DNA of 64,000 nucleotides from Parafrankia elaeagni (GTDB taxonomy: Bacteria > Actinomycetota > Actinomycetes > Frankiales > Frankiaceae). The notes beneath the pieces were generated by a model. That model saw only the letters and a program-made list of their open reading frames with translations, was not told the DNA's origin and did no database searches. A program made the translations under genes and the position numbers. Positions 8,665-16,259 of this stretch are shown one piece after another; positions within the stretch are counted from its first letter, which is position 1; every line of letters starts with the position of its first letter. Location of the stretch: assembly GCF_000374165.1 (NCBI RefSeq), contig NZ_KB893715.1:4679-68678 (forward strand). Reading direction: 5' to 3'.

Positions 8665-10148
8665 GCCCTCAGGAGTGCCAGGTCGGGCTCTTCGATCAGA
8701 GCGGACAGGGTGCGCATGAATGCGCCGGCCTCCGCGCCGTCGGCCACCCGGTGATCGAAGGCGCAGGTGAGGGACGCGGTCCGGCGGGCCGTGACCTGGC
8801 CGTCGATGACGACCGCCCGTGGTTTCACCGAGCCGACCCCCAGGATCGCCGCCTCGGGGTAGTTGACGACGGGAATTCCCTCGTCGAGACCCAGCGCGCC
8901 GAAGTTGGACACGGTGAAGGTGGAGCCGGTCAGCTCGGCTGGGGTGGACCGGCCCTCGCGTGCCGCCGTGGCCAGCCGGGCGATCTCCTCGGCCAGTTGC
9001 AGGGTGGTCAGCCGCTGGGCGTCGCGCACCACCACGACGAGCAGGCCGCGATCGGTCGCGGTGCCGACGCCGAGGTGCACCGAGCCGTGTCGGCGGATGG
9101 CCGGGCCGTCCTCGACGAAGGTCGAGTTCAGCTCCGGATGGGCGACCAGCGTCTGTACCAGCAGCCGGGCGATGAGAGCGAACGGTGTGATGACCTTCGG
9201 GGCGCCGGCCTGCTCGGCCGCGGTGGCCAGCCGAGCACGCACTTCCAGCAGCCGCGTGCAGTCGACAGCGACCGTGCAGGTGGCGTCGGGTATCCGGGTC
9301 CGGGAGAGGGTCATGCGTTCGGCGATTCGCGCGCGGATACCCCGGACCGGGATCAACTCGTCCGCCCTCGGCCCGCTTCCGGCGGGCAGACGGGGGGCGG
9401 CACCGTCGACCGTACTGACCGGGCGGGGCTCGGCCGCGGCGGCGGTCTCGGCCATGGCAAGTACCTCGGCGCGGGTGATGATCCCACCCGCGCCCTTCCC
9501 TGGGGCGAGCGCGGCGAGGTCGACGCCGAGCCGACGGGCGAGGAGGCGGACCGGCGGCTTCGCCAGCGGCTGACCGGCCGACAGCCGGGTCCCGTTGCTG
9601 CCGGCCGGGCTGGTCTGCGGCGTCTGCGTCGTCTGCGGTGCCTTGGTGATCGGCGCCGGACCGCCCGGAACCGCGGACCTCTGGCCGACAGGTCGGCCGG
9701 TCCGGCGCCGTCGGCGCGTGCCGCGGTCCTGGTCCTCATCCACGCCGTAGCCGACCAGCGTGGGAGTGCGGCGGCCGGCCGCTCGGGTGCCTGTGTCGAA
9801 CGTGGTGTCCCCATCGGCCGGGGTCGTGGGAGGGGCGGCAGGCCTGCCGGCCTCGGTGGCCCCGGATCCGACCTGGATCCGGACGAGCAGGGAACCGACC
9901 TCGAGGGTGTCGCCCGCCTTGCCGCGGCGCTCAAGCAACCGACCGGCGAACGGGGAGGGGATCTCGACACTGGCCTTCGCCGTCTCAAGCACGCACAGGT
10001 TCTGGTTCAGATCGACAGTGTCGCCGATCTCGGCCAGCCACTCGACGACGGTGGCCTCCTCGAGACCCTCTCCGAGGTCCGGTACCAGGAACTCCCGGAC
10101 ACCGGCCGACGCCGGCTCGGAGCTCAGCGTGCGCGCCTGATCAGACAT
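8661..10148 (-). CDS. 2-oxoacid dehydrogenase E2 component (dihydrolipoyl acyltransferase)
   Basis: A 495-residue E2 subunit of a 2-oxoacid dehydrogenase complex, transferring the acyl group from E1 through a lipoyl arm to CoA. Domains in order are: a lipoyl domain at about residues 17-95 with the lipoylation lysine in VLETAKASVEI; a proline/threonine-rich linker; a peripheral-subunit-binding domain (VRLLARRLGVDLAALAPG); and a catalytic domain ending with the active-site motif DHRVADG. The ATG at 10148 overlaps the end of the E1 beta gene by 8 bases. With E1 alpha and E1 beta it forms a branched-chain-type complex; no E3 gene is present nearby. A long open frame upstream of 10148 is only the shadow of the E1 beta gene. 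Confidence 0.95.
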   Translation of the reverse strand: MSDQARTLSSEPASAGVREFLVPDLGEGLEEATVVEWLAEIGDTVDLNQNLCVLETAKASVEIPSPFAGRLLERRGKAGDTLEVGSLLVRIQVGSGATEAGRPAAPPTTPADGDTTFDTGTRAAGRRTPTLVGYGVDEDQDRGTRRRRRTGRPVGQRSAVPGGPAPITKAPQTTQTPQTSPAGSNGTRLSAGQPLAKPPVRLLARRLGVDLAALAPGKGAGGIITRAEVLAMAETAAAAEPRPVSTVDGAAPRLPAGSGPRADELIPVRGIRARIAERMTLSRTRIPDATCTVAVDCTRLLEVRARLATAAEQAGAPKVITPFALIARLLVQTLVAHPELNSTFVEDGPAIRRHGSVHLGVGTATDRGLLVVVVRDAQRLTTLQLAEEIARLATAAREGRSTPAELTGSTFTVSNFGALGLDEGIPVVNYPEAAILGVGSVKPRAVVIDGQVTARRTASLTCAFDHRVADGAEAGAFMRTLSALIEEPDLALLRA

Positions 10149-11127
10149 CGTCGTATCCCAAGGAGCGCTCAATGGTGTCGAGGAGCCTGTCGGTGCCCGG
10201 CAGCCAGGCCTGTTCCAACCGGGCCGGTGGATAGGGCGTGTCGAAGCCGGTGGCCCGCAGCACCGGCGCCTCCAGGTTCCAGAAGAGCTCCTCCTGGACG
10301 CGCGCGGCGATCTCCGAGCCCATCCCGAGGGTGCGGGGCGCCTCGTGCATGACCACGCACCGCCCGGTCTTTGTGACGGACTCGGCGATGGTCTCGAAGT
10401 CCAGCGGAACCAGGGAACGAAGGTCGACGACCTCGACGTCCCAGCTGTACTCCTGCTGTGCGATCTCGGCGGCCTGCAGGGCGGTGCCGACCAGCCCGCC
10501 ATAGGTGACGACTGTGACGTCACCGCCAGTGCGCCGCACGGCGGCCCGGCCGATCGGCTCGGTCCTCGTGTCGGTGTCCACCTCACCCTTGCCCCAGTAC
10601 CGGCGCTTCGGCTCGAGATAGACGACCGGGTCCTCGGACTCGATGGCGTCGCGCAACAGAGAGTACGCGTCCGCCGGGGTGGAGGGGGCCACCACGTGCA
10701 GACCTGCGGTGTGCACGAAGTAGGTCTCGGTGGACTCCGAGTGGTGCTCGGGGGAGCCGATGCCACCGAAGGACGGGACCCGGATCGTCATGGCGCTGGA
10801 CACGCCGCCCCGGGTGCGGTTGCGGTACTTGGCGACATGGCTGAAGATCTGGTCGAACGCCGGGTAGGAGAAGCCGTCGAACTGGATCTCCGGAACTGGC
10901 CGGAACCCCCGGATCGCGAGCCCCAGGGCAACGCCGATGATCGCCGACTCGGCGAGGGGGGTGTCGAAGCACCGCTTCGTGCCGAACTCGGACTGCAGGC
11001 CGTCCGTGACCCGGAAGACGCCGCCCTGACGGCCTACATCCTCGCCGAAGACGAGGACCTTGTCGTCGTCGGACATGGCGTCCCGCAGCGCGGTGTTGAT
11101 CGCCTGGACCATGCTGAGTGTGGGCAT
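10141..11127 (-). CDS. 2-oxoacid dehydrogenase E1 beta subunit (transketolase-like)
   Basis: A 328-residue E1 beta subunit, the half of the thiamine-diphosphate heterotetramer that decarboxylates the 2-oxoacid. Characteristic stretches include LVFGEDVGRQGGVFRVTDGL, then FDTPLAESAIIGVALGLAI, EIQFDGFSYPAFDQI and the C-terminal LRATGFDTPYPP. The ATG at 11127 is 4 bases after the E1 alpha stop. The E1 alpha-E1 beta-E2 order is typical of branched-chain 2-oxoacid or related dehydrogenases in actinobacteria. The substrate could be a branched-chain 2-oxoacid or an island-specific oxo acid. Confidence 0.95.
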   Translation of the reverse strand: MPTLSMVQAINTALRDAMSDDDKVLVFGEDVGRQGGVFRVTDGLQSEFGTKRCFDTPLAESAIIGVALGLAIRGFRPVPEIQFDGFSYPAFDQIFSHVAKYRNRTRGGVSSAMTIRVPSFGGIGSPEHHSESTETYFVHTAGLHVVAPSTPADAYSLLRDAIESEDPVVYLEPKRRYWGKGEVDTDTRTEPIGRAAVRRTGGDVTVVTYGGLVGTALQAAEIAQQEYSWDVEVVDLRSLVPLDFETIAESVTKTGRCVVMHEAPRTLGMGSEIAARVQEELFWNLEAPVLRATGFDTPYPPARLEQAWLPGTDRLLDTIERSLGYDDV

Positions 11128-11131
11128 GTCT

Positions 11132-12214
11132 TCACCCCCTCTGGGCGAGTTCGGCGGCGAGCTCGGCTCGCTGCGCGGAGAGAGCGGGCGTCGGCGCGGC
11201 GAAGACGTGGTCGAAGGCTTCGAGCGGGGACGGATCGGGAGCGTCGAAGACGACGTTCCGCAGCCGCGTGCGCAGTTCGGCCGCGCGGGCCAGCGCCCCC
11301 TGCTGCAACTCGGCACTCCACAGGTTCCGGTAGGCGAGATAGCGGCCAAGTCGGGTGATGGGGTCGCGCGTCTCCCAGTCGGCCAGTTCCTCGGCGGGGC
11401 GGTAGCGGGTGGGATCATCGCTGGTCGTGTGCGCGCCGATCCGATAGGTGACAGCTTCGATGAGGGTGGGTCCCCCTCCGGCGCGAGCCCGGGCGGCGGC
11501 CTCGGCGGTGACGGCGAGGCAGGCGAGCACATCGTTGCCGTCGACGCGGACGCCCGGCATGCCGTAGCCGACGGCCTTGTGCGCGATGGAGGGAGCGCGC
11601 AGCTGGTCTGCGAGGGGCACACTGATCGCCCAGTGGTTGTTCTGGACGTAGAAGATGCAGGGCGCCTCGTACACGGCCGCGAAGTTGAGGGCCTCGTGCA
11701 CGTCGCCTTCGCTGGTGGCGCCGTCGCCGATGAAGGCGACCGCCACGCCGCCGTCGTTGTTGAGGGTACTGGCCATAGCGGCGCCGACGGCGTGCAGGGC
11801 ATGGGTACCGATGGGGATGGAGAGGGGAGCGCAGTTACGTTCGGTGAAGCCAGCGCCGCCGTGGAGAGTGCCGCGCCACATGTGGCCGAGTCCACCGGGG
11901 TCGATCCCGCGGACGAGGAACACGCCCAGCTCGCGGTACTGGGGGAAGAGCCAGTCCGTGTCCTGCAGCGCGGCGGCGGCTCCGACCTGGGCCGCCTCCT
12001 GGCCGCGGCACGACGGGAAGAGCGCGAGCTGACCCTGCCGCTGCAGGTTGACGAACTCCGCGTCGAGCTCGCGAGTCGCAACCATCGTCTCGTACAACCA
12101 CGTCAGTTGGTCGGGCGCGACGTCAGGGTCGTCGCCGATCGGAGCGCCGTCCGGCGCGATCAGCCCCACCAGCTCGACGTCGCCGGCCGGTGCCTCGATG
12201 ACACCCACCATCAC
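11132..12214 (-). CDS. 2-oxoacid dehydrogenase E1 alpha subunit
   Basis: A 360-residue E1 alpha subunit. The thiamine diphosphate-binding motif is present from GDGATSEGDVHEALNFAA to the closing NN of YVQNN. The phosphorylation-loop-like region YRIGAHTTSDDPTRYRP is typical of branched-chain E1 alpha. It is first in the five-gene minus-strand operon E1 alpha, E1 beta, E2 and two acyl-CoA dehydrogenases (12214 down to 6303), with gaps or overlaps of a few bases throughout. The 228-base AT-richer region upstream probably holds the promoter. Confidence 0.95.
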   Translation of the reverse strand: MMVGVIEAPAGDVELVGLIAPDGAPIGDDPDVAPDQLTWLYETMVATRELDAEFVNLQRQGQLALFPSCRGQEAAQVGAAAALQDTDWLFPQYRELGVFLVRGIDPGGLGHMWRGTLHGGAGFTERNCAPLSIPIGTHALHAVGAAMASTLNNDGGVAVAFIGDGATSEGDVHEALNFAAVYEAPCIFYVQNNHWAISVPLADQLRAPSIAHKAVGYGMPGVRVDGNDVLACLAVTAEAAARARAGGGPTLIEAVTYRIGAHTTSDDPTRYRPAEELADWETRDPITRLGRYLAYRNLWSAELQQGALARAAELRTRLRNVVFDAPDPSPLEAFDHVFAAPTPALSAQRAELAAELAQRG

Positions 12215-12442
12215 ATGCCCCTCTCGGATCGGTCACAGGTCGCGTGGCGGTTGTCATGGCCCGTCGACTCGTCTGCGTATAACGTCTATCAGACAAATAA
12301 ATCAAATTATGTTTAATTTGCTTTTTGAAGGGTCTCGTCGCGCGGACCGTAGGCGTGGAGTGCACCTCCACAGCCGCGGTCTGAGGGAACGGGGACGGCG
12401 GCGGCCGGTCACGGGGGGTCGTCCGAGCCTCGCGTCCGGCTG
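12215..12442 (-). promoter_or_regulatory. Probable promoter region of the E1/E2 operon
   Basis: A 228-base gap upstream of E1 alpha. It includes an AT-rich stretch at about 12280-12330, unusual for this GC-rich DNA, with an imperfect inverted repeat AAATTA-TG-TTTAATTT near 12303. This is inferred to be the operon promoter/operator; no -35/-10 pair was assigned with confidence. Confidence 0.45.
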
Positions 12443-13273
12443 TCAACGCCCGTGCCAGACCGGCGGGCGCTTCTCAGCGAAGGCCCGGGCGCCCTCCTTG
12501 GCGTCGTCGGACTGCCGAACGGGCGCGACCAACACCTCCTGGCGGCTGAACGCCTCCGCAACGGGCCATTCGGTCGACTCGGTCAGCACCTTCTTGGACA
12601 CGGTTACGGCCAGTGGCCCGTTGGCGGCCACCCGGCGGGCGAGGGCAAGCGCGGCGTCGAGCGTGCTGCCGGCCGGGACGACCCGGTTGACGAGCCCCAG
12701 TTCGTAGGCCCGCCGAGCGGAGATGTCGTCTCCGGTCAGCACCAGTTCCATCGCCTGCGCGGTCGGTAGCCGCCGGGCCAGGCGGATCAGCCCACCGCCG
12801 TTCGCCGTGAGCCCGCGACGCACCTCGGGCAGGCCGAAGCGGGCATCCTCGGCGGCAACGATCATGTCGCAGGCCAGCGCGATCTCGAATCCGCCGGCAA
12901 GGCAGTGGCCCTCCACCGCGGCGATCAAGGGCTTTGTCGGCTGCTGCCAGATGAGGCCCGCGAATCCACGGGGCGCGACGCGGGCGTCTTCGCCGCGCAG
13001 GAACGCCTTGAGGTCCATGCCGGCGCTGAACGTCCCGCCCGCGCCCGTGAGGACGGCGGCGGTGAGATCCTCCCGTGACTCGAACAGACTGAAGGCGGCG
13101 CCGAGGGCGGCGGAGGTGGCGCGGTCCACCGCGTTGCGGGACCGGGGTCGATTGATCGTGACGGTGAGAACTCCCTGGTCGGCACTGAGCAGCACGACCT
13201 CCGACAGGCTCGCCGGAACACCCTCGGACGCGGCAGCCTCACCTGAGACGGTACGGGACAGGGCCTCGGACAT
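12443..13273 (-). CDS. Enoyl-CoA hydratase/isomerase family protein
   Basis: A 276-residue crotonase-fold protein. Typical features are VLTVTINRPRSRNAVD at the start of the fold, the oxyanion-hole segments (TGAGGTFSAGMDLKAF and VEGHCLAGGFEIALACD) and FGLPEVRRGL, where the glutamate is the usual catalytic residue. It lies 30 bases downstream of the thiolase gene on the same strand, so the two and the upstream acyl-CoA dehydrogenase (14559-15713) probably form one beta-oxidation transcript. The exact substrate is unknown. Confidence 0.92.
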   Translation of the reverse strand: MSEALSRTVSGEAAASEGVPASLSEVVLLSADQGVLTVTINRPRSRNAVDRATSAALGAAFSLFESREDLTAAVLTGAGGTFSAGMDLKAFLRGEDARVAPRGFAGLIWQQPTKPLIAAVEGHCLAGGFEIALACDMIVAAEDARFGLPEVRRGLTANGGGLIRLARRLPTAQAMELVLTGDDISARRAYELGLVNRVVPAGSTLDAALALARRVAANGPLAVTVSKKVLTESTEWPVAEAFSRQEVLVAPVRQSDDAKEGARAFAEKRPPVWHGR

Positions 13274-13303
13274 GGTTCCTCCGGGATCGTGACGCGGGCG
13301 CGA

Positions 13304-14494
13304 TCAAAGCCGTTCGATGATCGTGGCGTTGGCCATGCCACCGGCCTCGCACATGGTCTGCAGGCCATACCTGCCGCCGGTGTCCTCCAACGCGCCGAGC
13401 ATCGTGGTCATCAGCCGGGTGCCGGAAGCCCCGAGCGGGTGACCGAGCGCGATTGCGCCGCCCCTCGGGTTCACGCGGGAGAGGTCGACACCGAACTCGG
13501 CGGCCCAGGCCAGGGGCACCGACGCGAACGCCTCGTTGACCTCCACATGGTCGATGTCGTCGATCGACAGCCCGGACCTGGCGAGGATCTTTCTGGTCGC
13601 GGGAATCGGGCCGGTCAGCATGCTCACCGGGTCATCGCCGCACACCGCATAGGAGTGGAAGCGGGCCCGGGGCCGCAGCCCGAGGGAGGCCGCTCGCTCC
13701 GCGCTCATGATGAGGAGGGCGCTGGCTCCATCGGTGAGCTGCGAGGAGTTGCCGGCGGTGACGCTCCAGGAGATCTCCGGAAAACGTGCGGACATGGCCT
13801 CGGACTCGAAGGAGGGCTTGAGCTTTCCCAGCCTCTCGACGGTGGTCCCGGGACGGATCGTCTCGTCGGTGGTGACCATGCGCAGCCCCGCCTCGGTTCG
13901 GACGGTCACCGGCACGATCTCCCGGTCGAAGTGGCCGTCCGCGGCCGCGGCGGACGCACGGGCGTGCGAGGCCACCGCATAGGCGTCGAGGTCCTCGCGG
14001 CCCAGCTTCCACCGGGCGGTGACGAGTTCGGCGGCGACCCCCTGCGGCACCAGCCCCGGGGCGTAGCGCTCGTTGACCAGCGGGCCGTATGGATCAGCGC
14101 CCATCCGGGCCGAACCCATCGGCACCCGGCTCATGGACTCGATCCCGCCGGCGATCACGATGTCGTAGGCGCCGGCGGCGACACCGTGGGCGGCGAAGTG
14201 CGCGGCCTGCTGACTCGACCCGCACCGACGGTCGATCGTCACCGCCGGCACGTGATCGGGAAAGCCGGCCGCGAGCCAGGCCATCCGCCCGGGGCAGGCC
14301 GCCTGCTCGCCGCCCTGACTGACGCAGCCGATCAGCACGTCCTCGACCAGCCCCGGGTCGAGGCCGCTGCGGTTCACAAGCGCTTGGAGGACCTGAGCCA
14401 GCAGGTCGACGGCGTGCAGCGAGGACAGCGCCCCGCCCGGTTTGCCCTTGCCCATCGGTGAGCGAACGGCGTCGATGATCACGGCCTCGGCCAC
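13304..14494 (-). CDS. Thiolase (acetyl-CoA C-acyltransferase)
   Basis: A 396-residue thiolase carrying out the last beta-oxidation step, cleaving a 3-oxoacyl-CoA with CoA. The nucleophilic cysteine is C91 in DRRCGSSQQA. The C-terminal catalytic histidine is in GGAIALGHPLGASGTR, and the second catalytic cysteine is in TMCEAGGMANA, slightly different from the usual CxGGG. It lies between the acyl-CoA dehydrogenase (64 bases upstream) and the enoyl-CoA hydratase (30 bases downstream). Chain-length preference cannot be inferred. Confidence 0.95.
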   Translation of the reverse strand: MAEAVIIDAVRSPMGKGKPGGALSSLHAVDLLAQVLQALVNRSGLDPGLVEDVLIGCVSQGGEQAACPGRMAWLAAGFPDHVPAVTIDRRCGSSQQAAHFAAHGVAAGAYDIVIAGGIESMSRVPMGSARMGADPYGPLVNERYAPGLVPQGVAAELVTARWKLGREDLDAYAVASHARASAAAADGHFDREIVPVTVRTEAGLRMVTTDETIRPGTTVERLGKLKPSFESEAMSARFPEISWSVTAGNSSQLTDGASALLIMSAERAASLGLRPRARFHSYAVCGDDPVSMLTGPIPATRKILARSGLSIDDIDHVEVNEAFASVPLAWAAEFGVDLSRVNPRGGAIALGHPLGASGTRLMTTMLGALEDTGGRYGLQTMCEAGGMANATIIERL

Positions 14495-14558
14495 GGCATC
14501 CTCCTGTCTTCAGCACCCCCGTCGGGCGCTTCGCGCGCGGCGGGGGTGCGCGAGATGG

Positions 14559-15713
14559 TCACAGGCCCAGGGACTTTCCGATGATCGTCTTCATGATCTC
14601 GCTGGAGCCGCCGAAGACCCTGGCGACCCGTGCGTCCGCCCAGGCCCTGGCGACCGGGTACTCGGCCATGTAGCCGTAACCCCCGAACAGCTGCAGGCAG
14701 GAGTCGACGACCCGGCCCTGCATCTCGGTGCAGAACAGCTTGAGTGTGGCCGCGTCCACCGGGGTCAGCTCGCCTCGGTCATGCGCCAGCAGCGCCTGGT
14801 CCATAAGCGCCTGGCCAGCCGCCACGTCCGTGGCCGCAGCGGCAAGCACGAACTTGGTGTTCTGGAACGCGCCGACGGTGGTGCCGAAGGCGGCCCGGCC
14901 GCGAACGTACTCGACGGTTCTTTCTACCACCGCGGCTGCACCGGCCTGCGAGTTCAGGGCGATCGACAGCCGCTCCTGAGGCAGGTGCGACGTCAGGTAC
15001 GTGAAGCCCCGGCCCTCCTCGCCGAGCAGGTCGGCCACCGGCACCCGGACGTCGTCGAGGAACAGCTCGACCGCCTCCTGCGCGTGCAGGCCGAGCTTGC
15101 GCAGCGGCTTGCCCCGTTGGAAGCCCGGGACGTCGGGACGCATGACCAGCAGCGAGATGCCGCGGTGGCGCTGGGCCGGGTCGGTCTTCACCGCGGTGAT
15201 GAACAGGTCGGCGTTGAGGCCGCCGGTGATGAACGTCTTCGAGCCGTTGACGACGTAGTAATCACCCTCGCGGCGGGCGGTCGTGCTGATGCCGGCCAGA
15301 TCCGAGCCCGCACCCGGCTCGGTGAGCGCCAGGGCCGCCACCAGCTCTCCGGTCGCGAGACCGGGCAGCCACCGCGCCTTCTGTTCCTCGTTCGCGTGGT
15401 GGACGAAGTACGGGACGCTGATGTCGGTGTGCACTCGCAGGCCGCCCAGCGCGTAGCCGGCCCGGCCGACCTCCTCGTTCACCACGGCGTTGAACAGGAA
15501 GCCGGCTCCGCCGCCCCCGTACTCCTCCGGGATGCCCAGGCCGAGTATGCCCAGGTCACCCGCGCGGTGGAAGAACTCCCGGGGCGGCCGACCAGCTTCC
15601 TCCCAGGTGGCGTAGCGCGCCCCGACCTCTTTGGCGAGGAAGTCGCGGACCGTCGTGCGGAAGGCTTCGTGCTCGTCGCCGAAGACAGTCCTCTTCACCC
15701 TGCCGCCCCTCAT
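14559..15713 (-). CDS. Acyl-CoA dehydrogenase
   Basis: A 384-residue acyl-CoA dehydrogenase. It carries the family signatures ALALTEPGAGSDLAGIST and YYVVNGSKTFITGG, then the C-terminal QLFGGYGYMAEYPVARAW and RVFGGSSEIMKTIIGKSLG, with the catalytic glutamate expected in this last region. The ATG at 15713 was chosen because translation further upstream would run through the promoter. The region just upstream carries the TTGAACGAT-type motif seen at other promoters in the window. It is first of a likely three-gene transcript with the thiolase and enoyl-CoA hydratase. Confidence 0.93.
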   Translation of the reverse strand: MRGGRVKRTVFGDEHEAFRTTVRDFLAKEVGARYATWEEAGRPPREFFHRAGDLGILGLGIPEEYGGGGAGFLFNAVVNEEVGRAGYALGGLRVHTDISVPYFVHHANEEQKARWLPGLATGELVAALALTEPGAGSDLAGISTTARREGDYYVVNGSKTFITGGLNADLFITAVKTDPAQRHRGISLLVMRPDVPGFQRGKPLRKLGLHAQEAVELFLDDVRVPVADLLGEEGRGFTYLTSHLPQERLSIALNSQAGAAAVVERTVEYVRGRAAFGTTVGAFQNTKFVLAAAATDVAAGQALMDQALLAHDRGELTPVDAATLKLFCTEMQGRVVDSCLQLFGGYGYMAEYPVARAWADARVARVFGGSSEIMKTIIGKSLGL

Positions 15714-16259
15714 GCTACCCGCTCGACTAGTGAACGTAATATACAGTGATCGTTCAACTTGTTGCACCAGTCCGCGAGGCGGTGTGCTGGGGCCGTCCGG
15801 GTTCGCGGCACTGGGGGGTGCCGCCACAGGCGCGCGGGCGACGGGCGATCTTCCCAAGGGCTCGGCGAGTTGCCGGAGAGTGCGGAAGGTACATCTTGAG
15901 CACACAGTGTTCATCGCGTACTCTTCACCTGGTTGTGACGCCAGTCACCGGATGATGCCGTGCGGGCTGGACGCCGCGGACGCGAGGGGTGCCGATATCG
16001 ACGCATACTGACCAGCGGAGATGGTGACGCGGGCAGCCGGCCGATGTCAGCCCTGCCAGTACCGCTCCCGTGATGGCCGTGACCGGGGTCCCCTTGCTTC
16101 GCGTGCCAGTTCAGCGCCGTCGGCAGCGGGATCCCGGTTCGTTGTCTCCTCAACGTGTTCGCAGCCGACGCAGGTACCCCGCCACCAGGACCCGAATCGG
16201 GCCCTGGTGGCCGTCGCAGCCCGCGCCGGTCGCGGGTCGGTCAGGAAGGCCCACGGGCA
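15714..16259. promoter_or_regulatory. Divergent promoter region, acyl-CoA dehydrogenase / Liv transporter
   Basis: 546 bases between divergent genes with no convincing gene. TGAACG (15731-15736) and CGTTCA (15751-15756) form an inverted repeat with a 14-base spacer. On the minus strand the motif TTGAACGAT is followed by a plausible -10 TATATT for the acyl-CoA dehydrogenase. The rest of the interval up to the GTG at 16260 shows nothing else clear. Confidence 0.55.

Noticed and set aside
8751-10352. 533-codon plus-strand frame opposite the E2 gene
   Set aside because: Composition is Gly/Arg-rich with no motif; the E2 gene on the other strand has lipoyl, binding and catalytic motifs.
11060-12316. 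418-codon plus-strand frame opposite E1 alpha
   Set aside because: No recognisable fold; E1 alpha has an intact thiamine diphosphate motif on the minus strand.
13289-14461. 390-codon plus-strand frame opposite the thiolase
   Set aside because: Shadow of a gene with clear catalytic residues.
16155-16259. Extra 35-residue leader on the LivHMG fusion
   Set aside because: Charged, proline-rich and unlike LivH starts; GTG 16260 begins directly at the first helix.
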